DNA of 64,000 nucleotides from Bradyrhizobium sp. Rc3b (GCF_900114915.1 NZ_FOUS01000010.1:1-64000), one strand, 5' to 3'. Shown: positions 25,386-33,982, counted from the first letter of the stretch. A program made the numbers and translations. Notes: generated from the letters alone by a model not told the origin.

Positions 25386-26660
25386 TCAGTGCTTCCCCGG
25401 CCCCATATAGCCGAACAGGAACCCCGCCACCTTCCGCATCTGGATCTCCTCGCTCCCCTCGGTGATGCGATACCTGCGGTGATGGCGGTAGATGTGCTCG
25501 AACGGCTTGTGGCGTGAGTAGCCCATGCCGCCATGGACCTGCATGGCGCGGTCGGCGGATTCGCAAGCGAGGCGGTTTGCCCAGTAGTTGCACATCGAGA
25601 CGCGATCCGAGAGCGTGCGCTCGATCTGCTCCTCGGTGAGCTGGTCCATCTCCCAGGCGGTCTTGCGGATCAGAAGGCGCAGCATCTCGGCCTGCGTCGC
25701 AAGCTCGACCAGCGGGAACTGGATCGCCTGGTTCTCGGCGAGCGCCCGTCCGAACGGCTTGCGCTCGCGCGCGTATTTCACACTCTCGTTGATGCAATAG
25801 ACGGCCGCGCCGAGCGAGCTCGCAGCTTGGCGGATACGGTTCTGATGCACGAAACACTGCGCCAGCGACAGGCCGCGGCCGACCTCGCCGAACAGCGCGT
25901 CCTCCGGTACGAACACGTCGGTAAAGCTGACGCGGGGGTGGTCGGTCGGCATGTTGAAGGTCCACATATATTCCTCGACCTTGACGCCAGGGCTCTTGGC
26001 CGGCACCAGGAAGCAGGTGATGCCGCGGGCATCGCCGTCATTACCGCCAGTGCGCGCAAACAGCGCGCAGTGGGTGGCGACGTGCATGCCCGTGGTCCAC
26101 ATCTTCTCGCCGTTGATGATCCAGCCCTTGACGTTGTCGCGGATCGCCGGCACCGCGCGCGTCTCCATGTGGGTGGCGTCGGAGCCGTGATGCGGCTCGG
26201 TGAGGCCGAAGGTGATGCGGTACTTGCCCCTGATCGAGCCGTCGATCATCGCCTTCTGATCGTCGCGGCCATAGCGATCGAGCATGGTGACGACGGGGAA
26301 GTTGCCGACGATGGAATGCTCGTTCTGCAGATCGTTGTGCAGGCCGAGACCTTTTGCGGCAAAATGCTCGCGGATCACCGCCATCCAGAGATTGGAGCCA
26401 TCCTTGCCGCCATATTGCCTCGGCACGGGAAAGCGCAGATGGCCGGCGGCATCCGCGAGATCTTTCGCCTTGCGCAGCAAAGCCTCCCATTCATGCCGCG
26501 GCAGGCCGCCATTCTCGAAATCGGTGCGCGCCCATTCACGGCGATGATCGAAGAAGCGGATGTTGTCGTCGGCCTCTTCCAGCGGCTTGATCTCGCGTTC
26601 GATGAAACGGTCGAGCTCTCCGAGATAGGCGACGAGATCGGCTGGCAATGAGAAATCCAC
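25386..26660 (-). CDS. Acyl-CoA dehydrogenase
   Basis: The 424-residue flavoprotein has the order of ACAD domains: an N-terminal helical part, the FAD/substrate segment ITFGLTEPHHGSDATHMET, WIINGEKMWTTG, and a C-terminal helical part ending with the catalytic Glu401 in YRITEGSEEIQ. It introduces a trans-2 double bond into an acyl-CoA and passes electrons to ETF. The start is GTG 26660 with GGGAGAG upstream. It is divergent from the crotonase gene at 26874, which encodes a true hydratase and could take its product. Confidence 0.93.
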   Translation of the reverse strand: MDFSLPADLVAYLGELDRFIEREIKPLEEADDNIRFFDHRREWARTDFENGGLPRHEWEALLRKAKDLADAAGHLRFPVPRQYGGKDGSNLWMAVIREHFAAKGLGLHNDLQNEHSIVGNFPVVTMLDRYGRDDQKAMIDGSIRGKYRITFGLTEPHHGSDATHMETRAVPAIRDNVKGWIINGEKMWTTGMHVATHCALFARTGGNDGDARGITCFLVPAKSPGVKVEEYMWTFNMPTDHPRVSFTDVFVPEDALFGEVGRGLSLAQCFVHQNRIRQAASSLGAAVYCINESVKYARERKPFGRALAENQAIQFPLVELATQAEMLRLLIRKTAWEMDQLTEEQIERTLSDRVSMCNYWANRLACESADRAMQVHGGMGYSRHKPFEHIYRHHRRYRITEGSEEIQMRKVAGFLFGYMGPGKH

Positions 26661-26873
26661 AGGTTCTCTCCCGGATTGATTTTATCGTTTTGCGTTAAGG
26701 CGCTAGGCGCATTTCCGCTTCGTGCGATTAAGCTGAGAAGAGCGCGTGCAAGTCAAGCAAAGCGAGGCGTGTGACGCGCGCAAGGCGCACCAGCGCAATT
26801 CGATGGTGCCCCGGCGCCGACGCGCGGTAATATGCCGGCAATATTCCTTCGGAAGAAAATGCGGGAGCGCGCG

Positions 26874-27653
26874 ATGGAGCTGAAATTCTCAAAGGTGGAA
26901 CGCAAGGGGCCGATCACGATCGTCACGCTGTCGCGTCCCGAGGTCTACAACGCGCTGCACACCGATGCGCATTTCGAGCTGCAGAAGGTGTTCGACGATT
27001 TCTCCGCGGATGCCGAGCAGTGGGTCGCGATCGTCACCGGCGCCGGCGACAAGGCGTTCTGCGCCGGCAACGATCTGAAATGGCAGGCAGCGGGAGGAAA
27101 ACGCGGCTGGGACAAGGGCGGCTTTGCCGGCCTCACCGCGCGCTTCGACTGCGACAAGCCGATCATCGCCGCGGTGAACGGCGTCGCGATGGGCGGCGGC
27201 TTCGAGATCGCGCTCGCGTGCGACCTCATCATCGCCTCGGAGAATGCGACTTTCGCCCTGCCCGAGCCGCGCGTCGGCCTTGCCGCGCTCGCCGGCGGCC
27301 TGCACCGGCTGCCGCGGCAGATCGGGCTGAAGCGCGCCATGGGCATGATCCTCACCGCACGCCATGTCAGCGCCAAGGAAGGTTTTGAGCTCGGCTTCGT
27401 CAACGAGGTGGTGCCGCAGGGCGAGGCGCTGTCGGGCGCGCTGCGCTGGGCGGACATGATCACCAAGAACTCGCCGATGTCGATCCGGGCCTCCAAGCAG
27501 GCGATCCAGAAGGGGCTCGGCGTCTCGCTGGAGCAGGCGATCGAGGAGCAGCGGGACTATCCGGCGGTGAAGGCGATGGCGGCCTCGCAGGATTACATCG
27601 AGGGCCCGAAGGCGTTCTCGGAGAAGCGGCCGCCGAAATGGGTGGGGAAGTAG
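26874..27653 (+). CDS. Enoyl-CoA hydratase
   Basis: The 259-residue crotonase keeps both hydratase glutamates, Glu111 in GGGFEIAL and Glu131 in LPEPRVG, matching Glu144/Glu164 of rat enoyl-CoA hydratase. It also has the oxyanion segment DKAFCAGNDL. It hydrates trans-2-enoyl-CoA to 3-hydroxyacyl-CoA. The start is ATG 26874 (MELKFSKVERK), with GGGAG seven bases upstream; two earlier in-frame ATGs are less well placed. It is divergent from the acyl-CoA dehydrogenase gene, so the pair covers the first two steps of beta-oxidation. Confidence 0.92.
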   Translation: MELKFSKVERKGPITIVTLSRPEVYNALHTDAHFELQKVFDDFSADAEQWVAIVTGAGDKAFCAGNDLKWQAAGGKRGWDKGGFAGLTARFDCDKPIIAAVNGVAMGGGFEIALACDLIIASENATFALPEPRVGLAALAGGLHRLPRQIGLKRAMGMILTARHVSAKEGFELGFVNEVVPQGEALSGALRWADMITKNSPMSIRASKQAIQKGLGVSLEQAIEEQRDYPAVKAMAASQDYIEGPKAFSEKRPPKWVGK

Positions 27654-27696
27654 GACCGTCCCTCCCGTCACGACAACGGATTTCGCCAACATAACC

Positions 27697-27806
27697 GCTG
27701 TCATGCCCCGGCTTGACCGGGGCATCCAGCACGCCGCGGCCTCTCAGTATATCGCTGCCCTCTCTGGAATACTGGATCGCCCGGTCAAGCCGGGCGATGA
27801 CAGCGG
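27697..27806. repeat. Palindromic intergenic repeat, family F
   Basis: Arms CCGCTGTCATGCCCCGGCTT and the complementary end GGGCGATGACAGCGG, with an inner CCAGCACGCCGCGGC...ATACTGGATC. It lies between converging genes. Confidence 0.75.
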
Positions 27807-27821
27807 AGAATGTGGCGCTGC

Positions 27822-28199
27822 CTACCCGCCTCGCCCCAGCTCCCGCTTGTACGAGGCGTAGTTCGGCTGATCGACCGCCAGCTTGTCCATCGTGGTCGCC
27901 CACAGGTGCTCGGCGAGGCCCGGTGTTGCGAGGTCGAGCTCGCTCTTGGCGATGCGCTCGGCGAGCGCGTGGTTGAGATCGGCGACCGAGCCGTCGATGC
28001 CGAGCAGCGAGCGCAGGCGCTCGACCTCCGCAGCATCACTCCCCTCCTCCCGCGTCAATTGCCGCGTGACGAGATCGAGAATGTTGATAGCGACGCGCAG
28101 CTTGAAGGCCTGGTGGCCGGAGATCAGCGGGGTGATGTCGTTGCGCAAGAAATCGGCGACTGACTTGGTCAGCTCGATCGGGGTCGGTTCGTCCTGCAT
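27822..28199 (-). CDS. DUF6285 protein, partner of the APH-like kinase
   Basis: The 125-residue protein is mostly helical, with DFLRNDITPLISGHQAFKLR near the N-terminus and a Leu-rich middle (HALAERIAKSELDL). It fits the DUF6285 family, whose genes commonly follow APH-like kinases. It starts three bases after the kinase stop, so the two are cotranscribed. In the Pseudomonas levulinate pathway a small protein (LvaB) works with the kinase LvaA; this gene has the same place and size. That role is inference. It has no predicted signal or membrane segment. Confidence 0.82.
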   Translation of the reverse strand: MQDEPTPIELTKSVADFLRNDITPLISGHQAFKLRVAINILDLVTRQLTREEGSDAAEVERLRSLLGIDGSVADLNHALAERIAKSELDLATPGLAEHLWATTMDKLAVDQPNYASYKRELGRGG

Positions 28200-28202
28200 C
28201 GC

Positions 28203-29189
28203 TCAGCTCCCGCGCGGCGCCAAGAGCCGCAACAGATCGATCTCGGTCTCGCTCGCGCGGCGGCCGATCATCGCGCGTTCCATGGAATGGTCAGGCCCCT
28301 CGCGAAAGCGCTGCATCATGCCGCCGCACATGATGCCCCAGCGCAGCGTGCCCATCACTTCCCAGAATTTCACGCGCGCGGGATCGACCTGGCGGCCCGC
28401 GGCCTCATAGCCCGCGAACAGCTCCTCGCGCGAGCCAAAGCCGCCGACGGGCTTGTCGATCTCGCCGAAACGCCAGGAGTTGACGCAGACCCAGCCGAGA
28501 TCCTCCATGGGATCGCCGAGATGGGCGAGCTCCCAGTCGAGCACGGCGCGGACGCCATCGCGGCCGATGATGAGATTGCCGTTGCGGAAATCGCCGTGCA
28601 CCAGCGTCTCCTCGGCCGACGGACCCGGATCGTTGTCGCGCAGCCAGCGCAGCGCCAGCTCGAACACCGGCTTCGGCCAGTTCAGGCTGCGATAATCGCG
28701 CTCGAACTCGGAAATCTCCTGGGTCGCCGACCTGCTGCGCAGCTCGGGCAGCTTGTCCTTTGGCAGCCTATGAAGGCCAGCAAGAATGCCGCCGATCTGC
28801 CGCGCGAGATGCGGCCGCGCCGCCGCATATTCGTCATCGCGAAGAATCTTGCGCGCGATGGTCTCGCCCTCGACCCTTTGCATGATGAAGCCGGTGCCGA
28901 GATCATCCTCCGGCACGAGCACATGCATCACGCGCGGCGACGGCACGCCGGCCTCATAAGCGAGCTGCATCAGCTGCGCTTCAGCCGCAAGACCCGCTGC
29001 GCGCGTCGGCGCTGCGCCATAACCCTTCGGCGAGCGGCGCAGGATCGCGCCGATCCCGCCATCGGGATGCGTGATGTCGAAGCGCCAGGTTTCCTGACTG
29101 GCGCCGCCCGACAATCTGGCCGCGCCGGTGATGCCGGTCGCGCCCTTGCACCAGCGCCGGACGCTGCGTGAAAGCTCGGCTTCGATCAT
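28203..29189 (-). CDS. APH-like phosphotransferase (LvaA/ACAD10-11 kinase type)
   Basis: The 328-residue protein has a protein-kinase-like fold of the aminoglycoside phosphotransferase family. The catalytic loop is LVHGDFRNGN (Asp200, Asn205) and the metal-binding Asp218 is in AVLDWELAHLGDP. The wording of these motifs is that of the kinase domain of ACAD10/ACAD11 and of bacterial LvaA, which phosphorylate 4-hydroxyacyl-CoA. The start is ATG 29189, overlapping the upstream isomerase stop as ATGA. It is the middle gene of isomerase-kinase-DUF6285. An antibiotic-resistance role is unlikely in this context. Confidence 0.88.
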   Translation of the reverse strand: MIEAELSRSVRRWCKGATGITGAARLSGGASQETWRFDITHPDGGIGAILRRSPKGYGAAPTRAAGLAAEAQLMQLAYEAGVPSPRVMHVLVPEDDLGTGFIMQRVEGETIARKILRDDEYAAARPHLARQIGGILAGLHRLPKDKLPELRSRSATQEISEFERDYRSLNWPKPVFELALRWLRDNDPGPSAEETLVHGDFRNGNLIIGRDGVRAVLDWELAHLGDPMEDLGWVCVNSWRFGEIDKPVGGFGSREELFAGYEAAGRQVDPARVKFWEVMGTLRWGIMCGGMMQRFREGPDHSMERAMIGRRASETEIDLLRLLAPRGS

Positions 29190-29974
29190 TTGCCTTTGAA
29201 CTGCGCGGGACGCTTCTCCAGGAACGCGCCGACGCCCTCGCGGAAATCCTGGGTATCGCCGGCGCGGAGCTGGCACTGGAATTCGAGGTTGAGCTGATCC
29301 TCGAAGGAATTTTCGGGGCTGTCCCAATAGAGCTTGCGGATCAGCGACAGCGCCACCGTCGGGCCGCTGGCAAGATCGCGCGCGAGCTTCATGGCCTCCT
29401 CCATCAGCACGCCGTCGTCATAGACGCGGTTGACGAGGCCCCATTCCAGCGCCTTCTCGGCCGGCAGCCGCTCGCCCATCAACGACAATTCGATCGAGCG
29501 CGCGCGGCCGACGAGGCGCGGCAACAGCCAGGTCGAGCCGCAATCCGGCACGAGGCCGATGCGGCGGAAAGCCTGCAGGAAGTAGGACGAACGCGCGCAT
29601 AAAATCATGTCGCCGAGCAGCGCGAAGCTCATGCCGGCGCCCGCCGCCGGGCCGTTGACCGCGGTCACGATCGGGCAGTGCAGATTGCGGATGCGGCGCA
29701 GGAACGGATGAAAGCCGGTCTCCAGCGTCAGGCCGGCCTTGGTCTTCTTCGACTGGTTGTTGCGCCCTTGCAGATTGGCGCCGGTGCAGAACGCCCGGCC
29801 CGCGCCGGTCAGCACCACGCAGCGCACCTCGTCCTTCTTCTCCTCGATCGCATCGAGCGCCTCGGCGAGACCACCCAGCATGTCCACGGAGACCGCGTTC
29901 ATCACCTCCTGATGGTCGAGCCTGAGGACTGCGACCGAGCCATCGAAATCGAGCGTGACGTGTTTGAACTGCAT
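29186..29974 (-). CDS. Crotonase family protein, PaaG-like isomerase
   Basis: The 262-residue crotonase has the oxyanion segment GAGRAFCTGANL. It lacks both hydratase glutamates (Ser in GAGMSFALL), but has Asp144 in IGLVPDCGSTWLLPRL. This is nearly the PaaG motif, where the Asp moves a double bond in ring-opened or unsaturated acyl-CoA. An isomerase role is therefore likely. The start is ATG 29974 with GAGG five bases upstream; the frame continues far upstream but crosses the start of the divergent SDR gene. It is the first gene of a tight operon with the kinase and the DUF6285 gene. Confidence 0.88.
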   Translation of the reverse strand: MQFKHVTLDFDGSVAVLRLDHQEVMNAVSVDMLGGLAEALDAIEEKKDEVRCVVLTGAGRAFCTGANLQGRNNQSKKTKAGLTLETGFHPFLRRIRNLHCPIVTAVNGPAAGAGMSFALLGDMILCARSSYFLQAFRRIGLVPDCGSTWLLPRLVGRARSIELSLMGERLPAEKALEWGLVNRVYDDGVLMEEAMKLARDLASGPTVALSLIRKLYWDSPENSFEDQLNLEFQCQLRAGDTQDFREGVGAFLEKRPAQFKGK

Positions 29975-30140
29975 GGTTTCCTCGTCAGTTGCGGCCTGCG
30001 TCAGTTTCGCAGACCGGAATTCGTTTTGTCGGGGCGCATATTTGATTTTTGGCGCGGTCTTGTCCATGGTGATCAGAGCATAGCAAGCAATCTTGCGCGC
30101 AGCGGCTGATGCGCCGATACCCAAAAACAGGAAACGCGCC

Positions 30141-30920
30141 ATGAACCTTTTCGACCTCTCCGGCCGCGTCGCCGTGATCACCGGCGGCAATGGCGGCATC
30201 GGCCTCGGCATCGCACAGGGGCTCGCCGGCCAGGGTTGCAACGTCTCGATCTGGGGCCGCAATGCCGACAAGAACAAGGCTGCTGCCGCGAGCATGGCGG
30301 GGCTATCAGGCAAGGTCGATACCCGGGTCTGCGACGTTACCGATCCGGCTTCGGTCAACGCCGCGATGAAAGCGACGCTCGACACCTTCGGCCGGGTCGA
30401 CGGCTGTTTCGCCAATGCCGGCATCGGCGGCGGCGGCCGGCGCTCCTTCATCGAGCGCACCGAGGAAGAATGGCGCACGATGTTTGCGACCAATCTCGAC
30501 GGCGTGTTCCACGCCTTCCAGGCCGCGGCAAGACACATGACCGACCGCGCCAATGCCGGTGATCCCTTCGGCCGGCTGGTGGCAACTTCCAGCCTCGCCT
30601 CGATCTTCGGCACCGCGCGCAACGAGCATTATGCCGCGACCAAGGCCGCGATCAACGCGCTGGTGCGCGCGCTCGGCGTCGAACTGGCGCGCCATGGCGT
30701 CACCGCGAACGCGATCCTGCCGGGCTGGATCAAGAGCGACATGACGTCGGGTCTCATGACCAACGAAAAATTCGTCGCCAACGTCATGCCCCGCATTCCG
30801 GTGCGCCGCTTCGGTGAGGCATCCGATTTCGGCGGCATCGCGGTGTATCTGATGAGCAAAGCGTCGTCGTATCATACGGCCGATACGTTCGTGATTGACG
30901 GCGGCTATACCGCGTTTTGA
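30141..30920 (+). CDS. SDR family oxidoreductase
   Basis: The 259-residue classical SDR has TGGNGGIG (14-21), NAG (92-94), Ser150/151, Tyr164 and Lys168 (HYAATK), and ends TFVIDGGYTAF. It oxidises or reduces a hydroxyl/keto group with NAD(P). It is divergent from the isomerase-kinase-DUF6285 operon with 166 bases between. In the Lva pathway an SDR (LvaD) carries out a late step, so this protein may do the same, but the substrate is not proven. The start has AGGAAA about eight bases upstream. Confidence 0.9.
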   Translation: MNLFDLSGRVAVITGGNGGIGLGIAQGLAGQGCNVSIWGRNADKNKAAAASMAGLSGKVDTRVCDVTDPASVNAAMKATLDTFGRVDGCFANAGIGGGGRRSFIERTEEEWRTMFATNLDGVFHAFQAAARHMTDRANAGDPFGRLVATSSLASIFGTARNEHYAATKAAINALVRALGVELARHGVTANAILPGWIKSDMTSGLMTNEKFVANVMPRIPVRRFGEASDFGGIAVYLMSKASSYHTADTFVIDGGYTAF

Positions 30921-30924
30921 TTTT

Positions 30925-31008
30925 CGTAGCCCGGATGGAGCGCAGCGCAATCCGGGACAGCCAAAAGCAAGCAAGACCCGGATTTCGCTGCGCTCCATCC
31001 GGGCTACA
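30925..31008. repeat. Palindromic intergenic repeat, family H
   Basis: CGTAGCCCGGATGGAGCGCAG at the start and CTGCGCTCCATCCGGGCTAC at the end form a nearly perfect 20-bp inverted repeat just after the SDR stop and before the VOC gene. Confidence 0.8.
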
Positions 31009-31027
31009 ACATTGAGGGAATGGGCAA

Positions 31028-31408
31028 ATGTTCTCACACATCATGATCGGCACCAACGACCTCGACAAGGCCAAGTCGTTCTACGACGACCTGCTGAGCA
31101 CGCTCGAAGTGCGGCCGGCCAGGGTCGACGGCCACCGCATCTTCTACATCACCAAGACCGGCGTGTTCTCGGTGTCGAAGCCGATCAACGGCGAGCCGGC
31201 GACCTGCGCGAATGGCGGCACCATCGGCTTTGCCTGCAATTCGCCGGAGCAGGTCGATGCGTGGCACGCGGCTGGCGTCGCAGCCGGCGCAAAATCGATC
31301 GAGGATCCGCCGGGCATCCGCCAGGGCCCGGGCGGCAAACTGTATCTCGCCTATTTACGTGACCTCGACGGCAACAAGATCTGCGCGATGCATCGGATGC
31401 CGGCGTGA
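31028..31408 (+). CDS. VOC family (glyoxalase-like) protein
   Basis: The 126-residue protein shows the beta-alpha-beta-beta-beta repeat of the VOC superfamily. It begins MFSHIMIGTNDLDKAKSFYD, with a putative metal-ligand His4. It ends LAYLRDLDGNKICAMHRM, where a Glu ligand would be expected but is not seen. Members include glyoxalases, dioxygenases and methylmalonyl-CoA epimerases. The exact reaction is not assignable. It follows the SDR on the same strand after a repeat. An SD is seen in GAGGG before ATG 31028. Confidence 0.85.
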   Translation: MFSHIMIGTNDLDKAKSFYDDLLSTLEVRPARVDGHRIFYITKTGVFSVSKPINGEPATCANGGTIGFACNSPEQVDAWHAAGVAAGAKSIEDPPGIRQGPGGKLYLAYLRDLDGNKICAMHRMPA

Positions 31409-31425
31409 TCTAGCCACATCCTCGA

Positions 31426-31533
31426 TGTCATTCCCCGCGAAAGCGGGGAATCCAGTACGCCGCGGCTTCTCGATTCAATCACTGCCGCCTCTGGGATACT
31501 GGATCGCCCGATCAAGTCGGGCGATGACAACGG
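31426..31533. repeat. Palindromic intergenic repeat, family F
   Basis: ATGTCATTCCCCGCGAAAGC at the left, GTCGGGCGATGACAACGG at the right, inner ATCCAGTACGCC / ATACTGGATC. It is closely related to 27697-27806. Confidence 0.75.
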
Positions 31534-31706
31534 AGAGTGAGGCTCGCGCCTGCCGCCTCACTCCACCCCATTCAAACAACATTTCAAACGCCCTCGCGAT
31601 ATTCCATCGCGTGGCATGGCTCCGCGTGAAAAATACGCGCTCGCGCTTTGGCGGCGCTGCGACTATTCTTGCGCCCAGAACGATCTCAGCGTCCCCGGGA
31701 GGAACA

Positions 31707-32984
31707 ATGACAAAACACACCTATATTCCCCGCACCACCAACTATACCCTCAATCCCGGCGACGAGCTCAACGACCTCCGGATGTCGGACCAGGTCCGGC
31801 CGCTCTACGATCACGTCAAGAAGTTCATCCGCGATACCGTCGAGCCGATGTCGATCGAGTTCGCCAAGGCCGGCGAAGGCAAGGAGGACCGCTGGAGCTT
31901 CACGCCGAAGCAGCTCGAGGTGCTGGAGAAGGCCAAGAACAAGGCCAAGCAGGAAGGCCTCTGGAACTTCTTCCTGCCCGACGACGAGACCGGCCAGGGC
32001 CTGAAGAATCTCGACTACGCCTATATCGCCTCCGAGCTCGGCAAGAGCCCGCTGGCGTCCGAGAGCATGAACTGCTCGGCGCCGGACACCGGCAACATGG
32101 AGGTGCTGGAGCGCGTCGGCACCAAGGAGCAGAAGGAGAAGTGGCTGAAGCCGCTGCTCAACGGCGAGATCCGCTCGGCCTATGTCATGACCGAGCCGAA
32201 CGTCGCCTCCTCCGATGCCAAGAACATCTCGACGACGGCAAAGCTCGTCGGCGACGAATGGGTGATCAACGGCGAGAAGTACTACATCTCCGGCGTCGGC
32301 GATCCCCGCTGCAAGATCCTGATCGTGATGGTGAAGACCAATCCGGACGCGGCGCCGAGCAAGCAGCAGTCGCAGATCCTGGTGCCGCGCGACACGCCCG
32401 GTGTCGAGGTGCTCGGGCCCATGTATGTGTTCGGCCAGGACCACGCCCCGCGCGGCCACATGCACATGCGCTTCAACAATGTGCGGGTGCCGAAGGAGAA
32501 CATGCTGCTCGGCGAAGGCCGCGGCTTCGAGATCTCGCAGCTCCGCCTTGGCCCCGGCCGCATCCATCACTGCATGCGCACCATCGGCAAGGCCGAGAAG
32601 GCGCTCGATCTGATGGTGCAGCGTGGCCTCACCCGCGAAGCCTTCGGCAAGAAGATCGCCCATCTCGGCGGCAACATGCAGATCATCGCCCAGGCGCGCT
32701 GCGAGATCGAGGCGATGCGGCTGATGGTGCTAAAGGCTGCCAAGGCGATGGACGTGCTCGGCAACAAGGAGGCCCGCGTCTGGGTCTCCATGGTCAAGGC
32801 CATGGTGCCGGAGCGCGCCTGCAAGATCATCGACCAGGCGATCCAGATGCACGGCGCCACCGGCATCTCGCACTGGACCCCGCTCGCAGAGATGTACCAG
32901 GACGTGCGCCATCTGCGCTTTGCGGACGGCCCGGACGAGGTGCACTGGATGGTGGTCGGACGCCACGAGCTGAGCATGGCGTAA
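31707..32984 (+). CDS. ACAD11-like acyl-CoA dehydrogenase (Asp at catalytic position)
   Basis: The 425-residue flavoprotein has AYVMTEPNVASSDAKNIST, WVINGEKYYISG, the R-x2-FGKKIAHLG segment and IQMHGATGISHWTPL. Where ordinary acyl-CoA dehydrogenases have the catalytic Glu (Y-E-G-T), this protein reads FADGPDEVHW, placing Asp407 there. ADGPDEVH is the wording of ACAD10/ACAD11 and of LvaC, which act on phosphorylated 4-hydroxyacyl-CoA rather than only oxidise acyl-CoA. The start is ATG 31707 with GGGAGGA five bases upstream. It lies 3.5 kb from the LvaA-like kinase gene. Confidence 0.92.
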   Translation: MTKHTYIPRTTNYTLNPGDELNDLRMSDQVRPLYDHVKKFIRDTVEPMSIEFAKAGEGKEDRWSFTPKQLEVLEKAKNKAKQEGLWNFFLPDDETGQGLKNLDYAYIASELGKSPLASESMNCSAPDTGNMEVLERVGTKEQKEKWLKPLLNGEIRSAYVMTEPNVASSDAKNISTTAKLVGDEWVINGEKYYISGVGDPRCKILIVMVKTNPDAAPSKQQSQILVPRDTPGVEVLGPMYVFGQDHAPRGHMHMRFNNVRVPKENMLLGEGRGFEISQLRLGPGRIHHCMRTIGKAEKALDLMVQRGLTREAFGKKIAHLGGNMQIIAQARCEIEAMRLMVLKAAKAMDVLGNKEARVWVSMVKAMVPERACKIIDQAIQMHGATGISHWTPLAEMYQDVRHLRFADGPDEVHWMVVGRHELSMA

Positions 32985-33014
32985 AAGGTCCTCCTCTTCC
33001 CGCTCGGGAAGAGC

Positions 33015-33109
33015 CGTAGGGTGAGCAAAGGCGCGCACTTCGCGCGCCGTGCCCACCATTGTGGCCTACGCGTGAGGTGGTGGGCACGCTTCGCTTTGCC
33101 CACCCTACG
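33015..33109. repeat. Palindromic intergenic repeat, family B
   Basis: CGTAGGGTGAGCAAAGGCGCG to CGCTTTGCCCACCCTACG, inner GTGCCCACC / GGTGGGCAC. It lies between the ACAD11-like gene and the flavin reductase-like gene. Confidence 0.85.
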
Positions 33110-33134
33110 GGAATCTTTTCCGCCAGGAGCCATC

Positions 33135-33752
33135 ATGGATTACGCCGCCAGCGACCTTACGCCACGCGAGCGCTACAAGGTGCTGACCTCCTTCATTCTG
33201 CCGCGGCCGATCGCGTGGGTGACCTCGATCGGGCCGACCGGCGTGGTCAACGCCGCGCCGTTCAGCTTCTTCAACGCATTTTGCGAGGATCCGCCGCTCT
33301 GCATGTTCGCCGCAAACCGCAAGCCGAACGGTCAGGACAAGGACACGTTCCTGAACATCCAGCGCACCGGCGAGTTCGTCGTCAACATCGCCGACGAGCC
33401 GCTGGCGAAGGCGATGCACGAGAGCAGCGGCGACTTTCCGCCCGAGATCGGCGAGCCCGACCATCTCGGCCTGAAGCTTGCGCCCTCGACCAGCATTGCC
33501 GTGCCGCGGCTGGCCGACACGCCCTGGGCGATGGAGTGCAAGCTCTGGAAGCTGATCGACGTCAACGACGATCGCCGCCTGATCATGGGCGAAGGCATCC
33601 ACTTCCACATCCGCGACGAGCTCTGGGACGACGAGGCAATGCGAGTGCACATGGACCGCTATCACCCGATCGGCCGCATGTTCGCCGACCGCTACTGCCG
33701 CACCGACGATCGCGTGGTGTTTCCGGCGGCGGAAGGCGTGAAGAAAGCGTAG
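33135..33752 (+). CDS. Flavin reductase-like FMN-binding protein
   Basis: The 205-residue protein has the split-barrel flavin reductase-like domain: ILPRPIAWVTSIGPTGVVNAAPFSFFNAF at the N-terminus and FVVNIADEPLAKAM following. Such proteins bind FMN and use NAD(P)H to reduce flavins or act as small oxidoreductases of a long-tail subtype. The start is ATG 33135 with AGGAG upstream. The stop TAG (33750-33752) is formed by the left end of a palindromic repeat (GCGTAGGGCGG). It follows the ACAD11-like gene on the same strand. Confidence 0.88.
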   Translation: MDYAASDLTPRERYKVLTSFILPRPIAWVTSIGPTGVVNAAPFSFFNAFCEDPPLCMFAANRKPNGQDKDTFLNIQRTGEFVVNIADEPLAKAMHESSGDFPPEIGEPDHLGLKLAPSTSIAVPRLADTPWAMECKLWKLIDVNDDRRLIMGEGIHFHIRDELWDDEAMRVHMDRYHPIGRMFADRYCRTDDRVVFPAAEGVKKA

Positions 33753-33858
33753 GGCGGATTGGCCCGCGGCTGCGCGAAGCGCAGTCCGCTGGCGTAATCC
33801 GCCGAACTTTCGCGTGACGAAGATGGCGGATTACGCCTGCGGCTAATCCGCCCTACGC
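33748..33858. repeat. Palindromic intergenic repeat, family I
   Basis: GCGTAGGGCGGATT at the left and AATCCGCCCTACGC at the right are exact complements; inner GGCGTAATCCGCC / GGCGGATTACGCC also pair. It includes the stop codon of the flavin reductase-like gene. Confidence 0.85.
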
Positions 33859-33873
33859 GCCTGGATCAGCCTT

Positions 33874-33966
33874 CGTAGGGTGGGCAAAGGAGCGTCAGCG
33901 ACGTGCCCACCATCCCTCCATGTTGCGCTGGAAACCGTGGGCGCGCTTCGCTTTGCCCACCCTACG
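33874..33966. repeat. Palindromic intergenic repeat, family B
   Basis: CGTAGGGTGGGCAAAGGAG to CGCTTTGCCCACCCTACG. It lies only 15 bases after the family I element, so two different repeats sit side by side before the yghU stop. Confidence 0.85.
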
Positions 33967-33982
33967 GCATCGGTGAGCGACG

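Noticed and set aside
28203..29189. Aminoglycoside resistance function for the APH-like kinase
   Set aside because: The gene is locked in an operon with a PaaG-like isomerase and a DUF6285 gene among acyl-CoA enzymes, and its motifs are of the ACAD10/11-LvaA kind.
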